Shown here piece by piece: positions 5,214-5,924 of a stretch of 5,924 bases of DNA (the first letter of the stretch is position 1; each line of letters opens with the position of its first letter). Below the pieces are notes generated by a model. The model was not told the DNA's origin, ran no database searches, and saw only the letters and a program-made list of their open reading frames with translations. This DNA comes from an uncultured Clostridia bacterium (lineage in GTDB: Bacteria > Bacillota > Clostridia > Oscillospirales > Ruminococcaceae). Both the position numbers and the translations under genes were made by a program. The stretch covers positions 1-5,924 of the forward strand of contig CALERQ010000068.1 in assembly GCA_937907305.1 (NCBI GenBank), read 5' to 3'.

Positions 5214-5225
5214 CAAAATAGGGGA
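5210..5225 (+). repeat. 16-base direct repeat, copy 2
   Basis: AATTCAAAATAGGGGA is the partner of 4962-4977 (15 of 16 identical). It overlaps the end of palindrome A and directly abuts the -35 box at 5226. Confidence 0.7.
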
Positions 5226-5254
5226 TTGACAATAGCTGTTTGTTATGCTATATT
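5226..5254 (+). promoter_or_regulatory. Strong plus-strand sigma-A promoter with extended -10
   Basis: A perfect -35 TTGACA (5226-5231), a 17-base spacer, and -10 TATATT (5249-5254) preceded by TGC, the TGn extension. The transcript should start near 5261. It points away from hsp20 and toward the end of the rlmL-like gene, and no annotated gene lies downstream on this strand. Confidence 0.75.
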
Positions 5255-5269
5255 CTGCTTGTGGGTGCA

Positions 5270-5297
5270 ATTTCGCTAAATTAAGATTTAGCGAAAT
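5270..5297. promoter_or_regulatory. Operator-like palindrome B downstream of the promoter
   Basis: Perfect 12-base arms ATTTCGCTAAAT (5270-5281) and ATTTAGCGAAAT (5286-5297) surround the 4-base spacer TAAG. It carries two more copies of the unit TTTAGCGAAA found in palindrome A. Its centre is about 22 bases after the transcript start, so bound protein would act as a roadblock. In RNA the same bases form a stable stem. Confidence 0.65.
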
Positions 5298-5357
5298 GAA
5301 GGGGCGCAATAACCATAATTCAAGCAATAAGGATTGTATAAAGAAAGCTATATAAAG

Positions 5358-5383
5358 AAAAGCTCAGTTTACACTGGGCTTTT
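5358..5383 (-). terminator. Terminator after the rlmL-like gene, possibly bidirectional
   Basis: On the minus strand AAAAGC pairs with GCTTTT and CAGT with ACTG around a GTAA loop, with one C-A mismatch, followed by TTTTCTTT. It lies 14 bases after the methyltransferase stop. On the plus strand the mismatch becomes a G-U pair, so the stem is continuous and can also end transcription from 5226. Confidence 0.8.
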
Positions 5384-5396
5384 GCTATGTCATTCT

Positions 5397-5924
5397 TTAT
5401 TTTACTTTTTGAGCAAAGTATTGATATAGATTACATTTTAACATTCCGTTATAGAGCTTACGCTTTTTATCTGCTTTTCTGCCAAAGCTCTGCTCGAAAT
5501 CTTCCGCTGATGAAATGATGTAATAGGCTGTCTGCGGAGATGGTTGAAACACATTACCCATTGTTTGGTATAGCTGTGTCAAGTCTTCGCCAGTCATTAG
5601 ACGCTCACCGTATGGCGGATTTGTCACGACCAAAGACTTCCGATCTAATATCGTGAAATTTTTAACATCCACCTTTTCTAACCGTATAAGTCCGGAAATA
5701 CCAGCACGGCGTGCATTCGCTTCAGCAATCTCCAGTGAATCTTGGCTGATATCGCTGCCGAAAGCAGTAAATTCTATGTCTTTGCGGATTTTTTCTATCG
5801 CCTCTTCCCTACTCGTTTGCCATATTTTAGACGGTAAGCTATCCCATTTCTCTGCTGCAAAGCGGCGGTAAATGCCAGGGGCAATATTTTTGGCTTTATA
5901 GGCTGCTTCGATCAAAAAGGTACC
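5397..5924 (-). CDS. rlmL: RlmL-type 23S rRNA guanine-N2 methyltransferase, C-terminal part
   Basis: The 5' end is cut off by the window edge; 175 C-terminal residues are visible. The fragment opens with GTFLIEAA, the tail of the SAM-binding motif I region in THUMP-containing methyltransferases, then GSDIS (motif II, 56-60) and the catalytic NPPY at 102-105, typical of enzymes methylating an exocyclic amino group. It ends in the family-like RKLYNG and CNLYQYF segments. RlmL relatives methylate guanine N2 in 23S rRNA (position 2445 in E. coli) using S-adenosylmethionine. The THUMP domain would lie off the right edge. A TTG at 5913-5915 is an internal leucine codon in the conserved motif, not the start. 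The gene is visibly richer in A+T than the genes to its left. A TrmN-like tRNA methyltransferase is the main alternative. Confidence 0.85.
   Translation of the reverse strand, partial: GTFLIEAAYKAKNIAPGIYRRFAAEKWDSLPSKIWQTSREEAIEKIRKDIEFTAFGSDISQDSLEIAEANARRAGISGLIRLEKVDVKNFTILDRKSLVVTNPPYGERLMTGEDLTQLYQTMGNVFQPSPQTAYYIISSAEDFEQSFGRKADKKRKLYNGMLKCNLYQYFAQKVK

Larger units (their letters stand above)
5261..5385 (+). ncRNA. Candidate small RNA of about 125 bases
   Basis: This is inferred from a strong promoter (5226-5254) and a terminator hairpin at 5358-5383 with no real gene between. The RNA would begin with a 12-bp perfect hairpin (5270-5281 with 5286-5297, loop TAAG), which as DNA is operator-like site B. 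An ATG at 5296-5298 opens a 19-codon frame ending at 5355 just before the terminator, but it has no ribosome binding site and its A and T lie in the stem, so coding is unlikely. The U-run after the terminator is only four bases on this strand. Exact ends are estimates. Confidence 0.4.

Noticed and set aside
5919..5924. GGTACC (KpnI site) exactly at the window end
   Set aside because: It could mark a cloned-fragment end, but it encodes the conserved Gly-Thr of the methyltransferase motif, so it is natural coding sequence and carries no biology of its own.

Overview
This window reads as chromosomal DNA of a low-to-mid-GC Gram-positive-type bacterium (Bacillota; an anaerobic Clostridia or Negativicutes lineage is my best guess, at low confidence). 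The reasons are GGAGG ribosome binding sites 7-8 bases before starts, sigma-A promoters with TTGACA and TATAAT boxes, short U-tailed terminators, a CIRCE/HrcA heat-shock operator, and a Xer recombinase of the long form with an extra segment in its N-terminal domain. All six recognised genes lie on the minus strand, so transcription runs from high to low coordinates.

From right to left: (1) 5397-5924 holds the C-terminal part of an RlmL-type rRNA methyltransferase, cut by the window edge. (2) 4910-5396 has no convincing protein gene but is dense in structure: a 74-base imperfect hairpin, a 16-base direct repeat 248 bases apart, and a strong plus-strand promoter between two palindromic operator-like sites that leads into a terminator. 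(3) 3679-4909 is a stress operon: a small heat-shock protein (Hsp20) and an HdeD-like membrane protein, driven by a consensus promoter embedded in a CIRCE operator and ended by a bulged UUCG-loop terminator. (4) 1741-3664 is a two-gene operon, a Xer-type tyrosine recombinase and a PHP-family histidinol phosphatase, overlapping by 4 bases (ATGA), with its own promoter and terminator. (5) 204-1561 is a monocistronic CodA-like amidohydrolase with its own promoter, followed by a perfect 22-bp hairpin at 114-162. (6) 1-113 holds nothing I can assign.

The genes look like neighbouring housekeeping and stress units rather than one pathway. The clearest functional link is Hsp20 with HdeD under HrcA control. 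The most unusual material is the 4910-5396 intergenic block, which may contain an autoregulated small RNA and an interspersed structured repeat. The amidohydrolase is also notable: it is collinear with cytosine deaminase but has glutamine where CodA has its catalytic glutamate, so it may act on another substrate.
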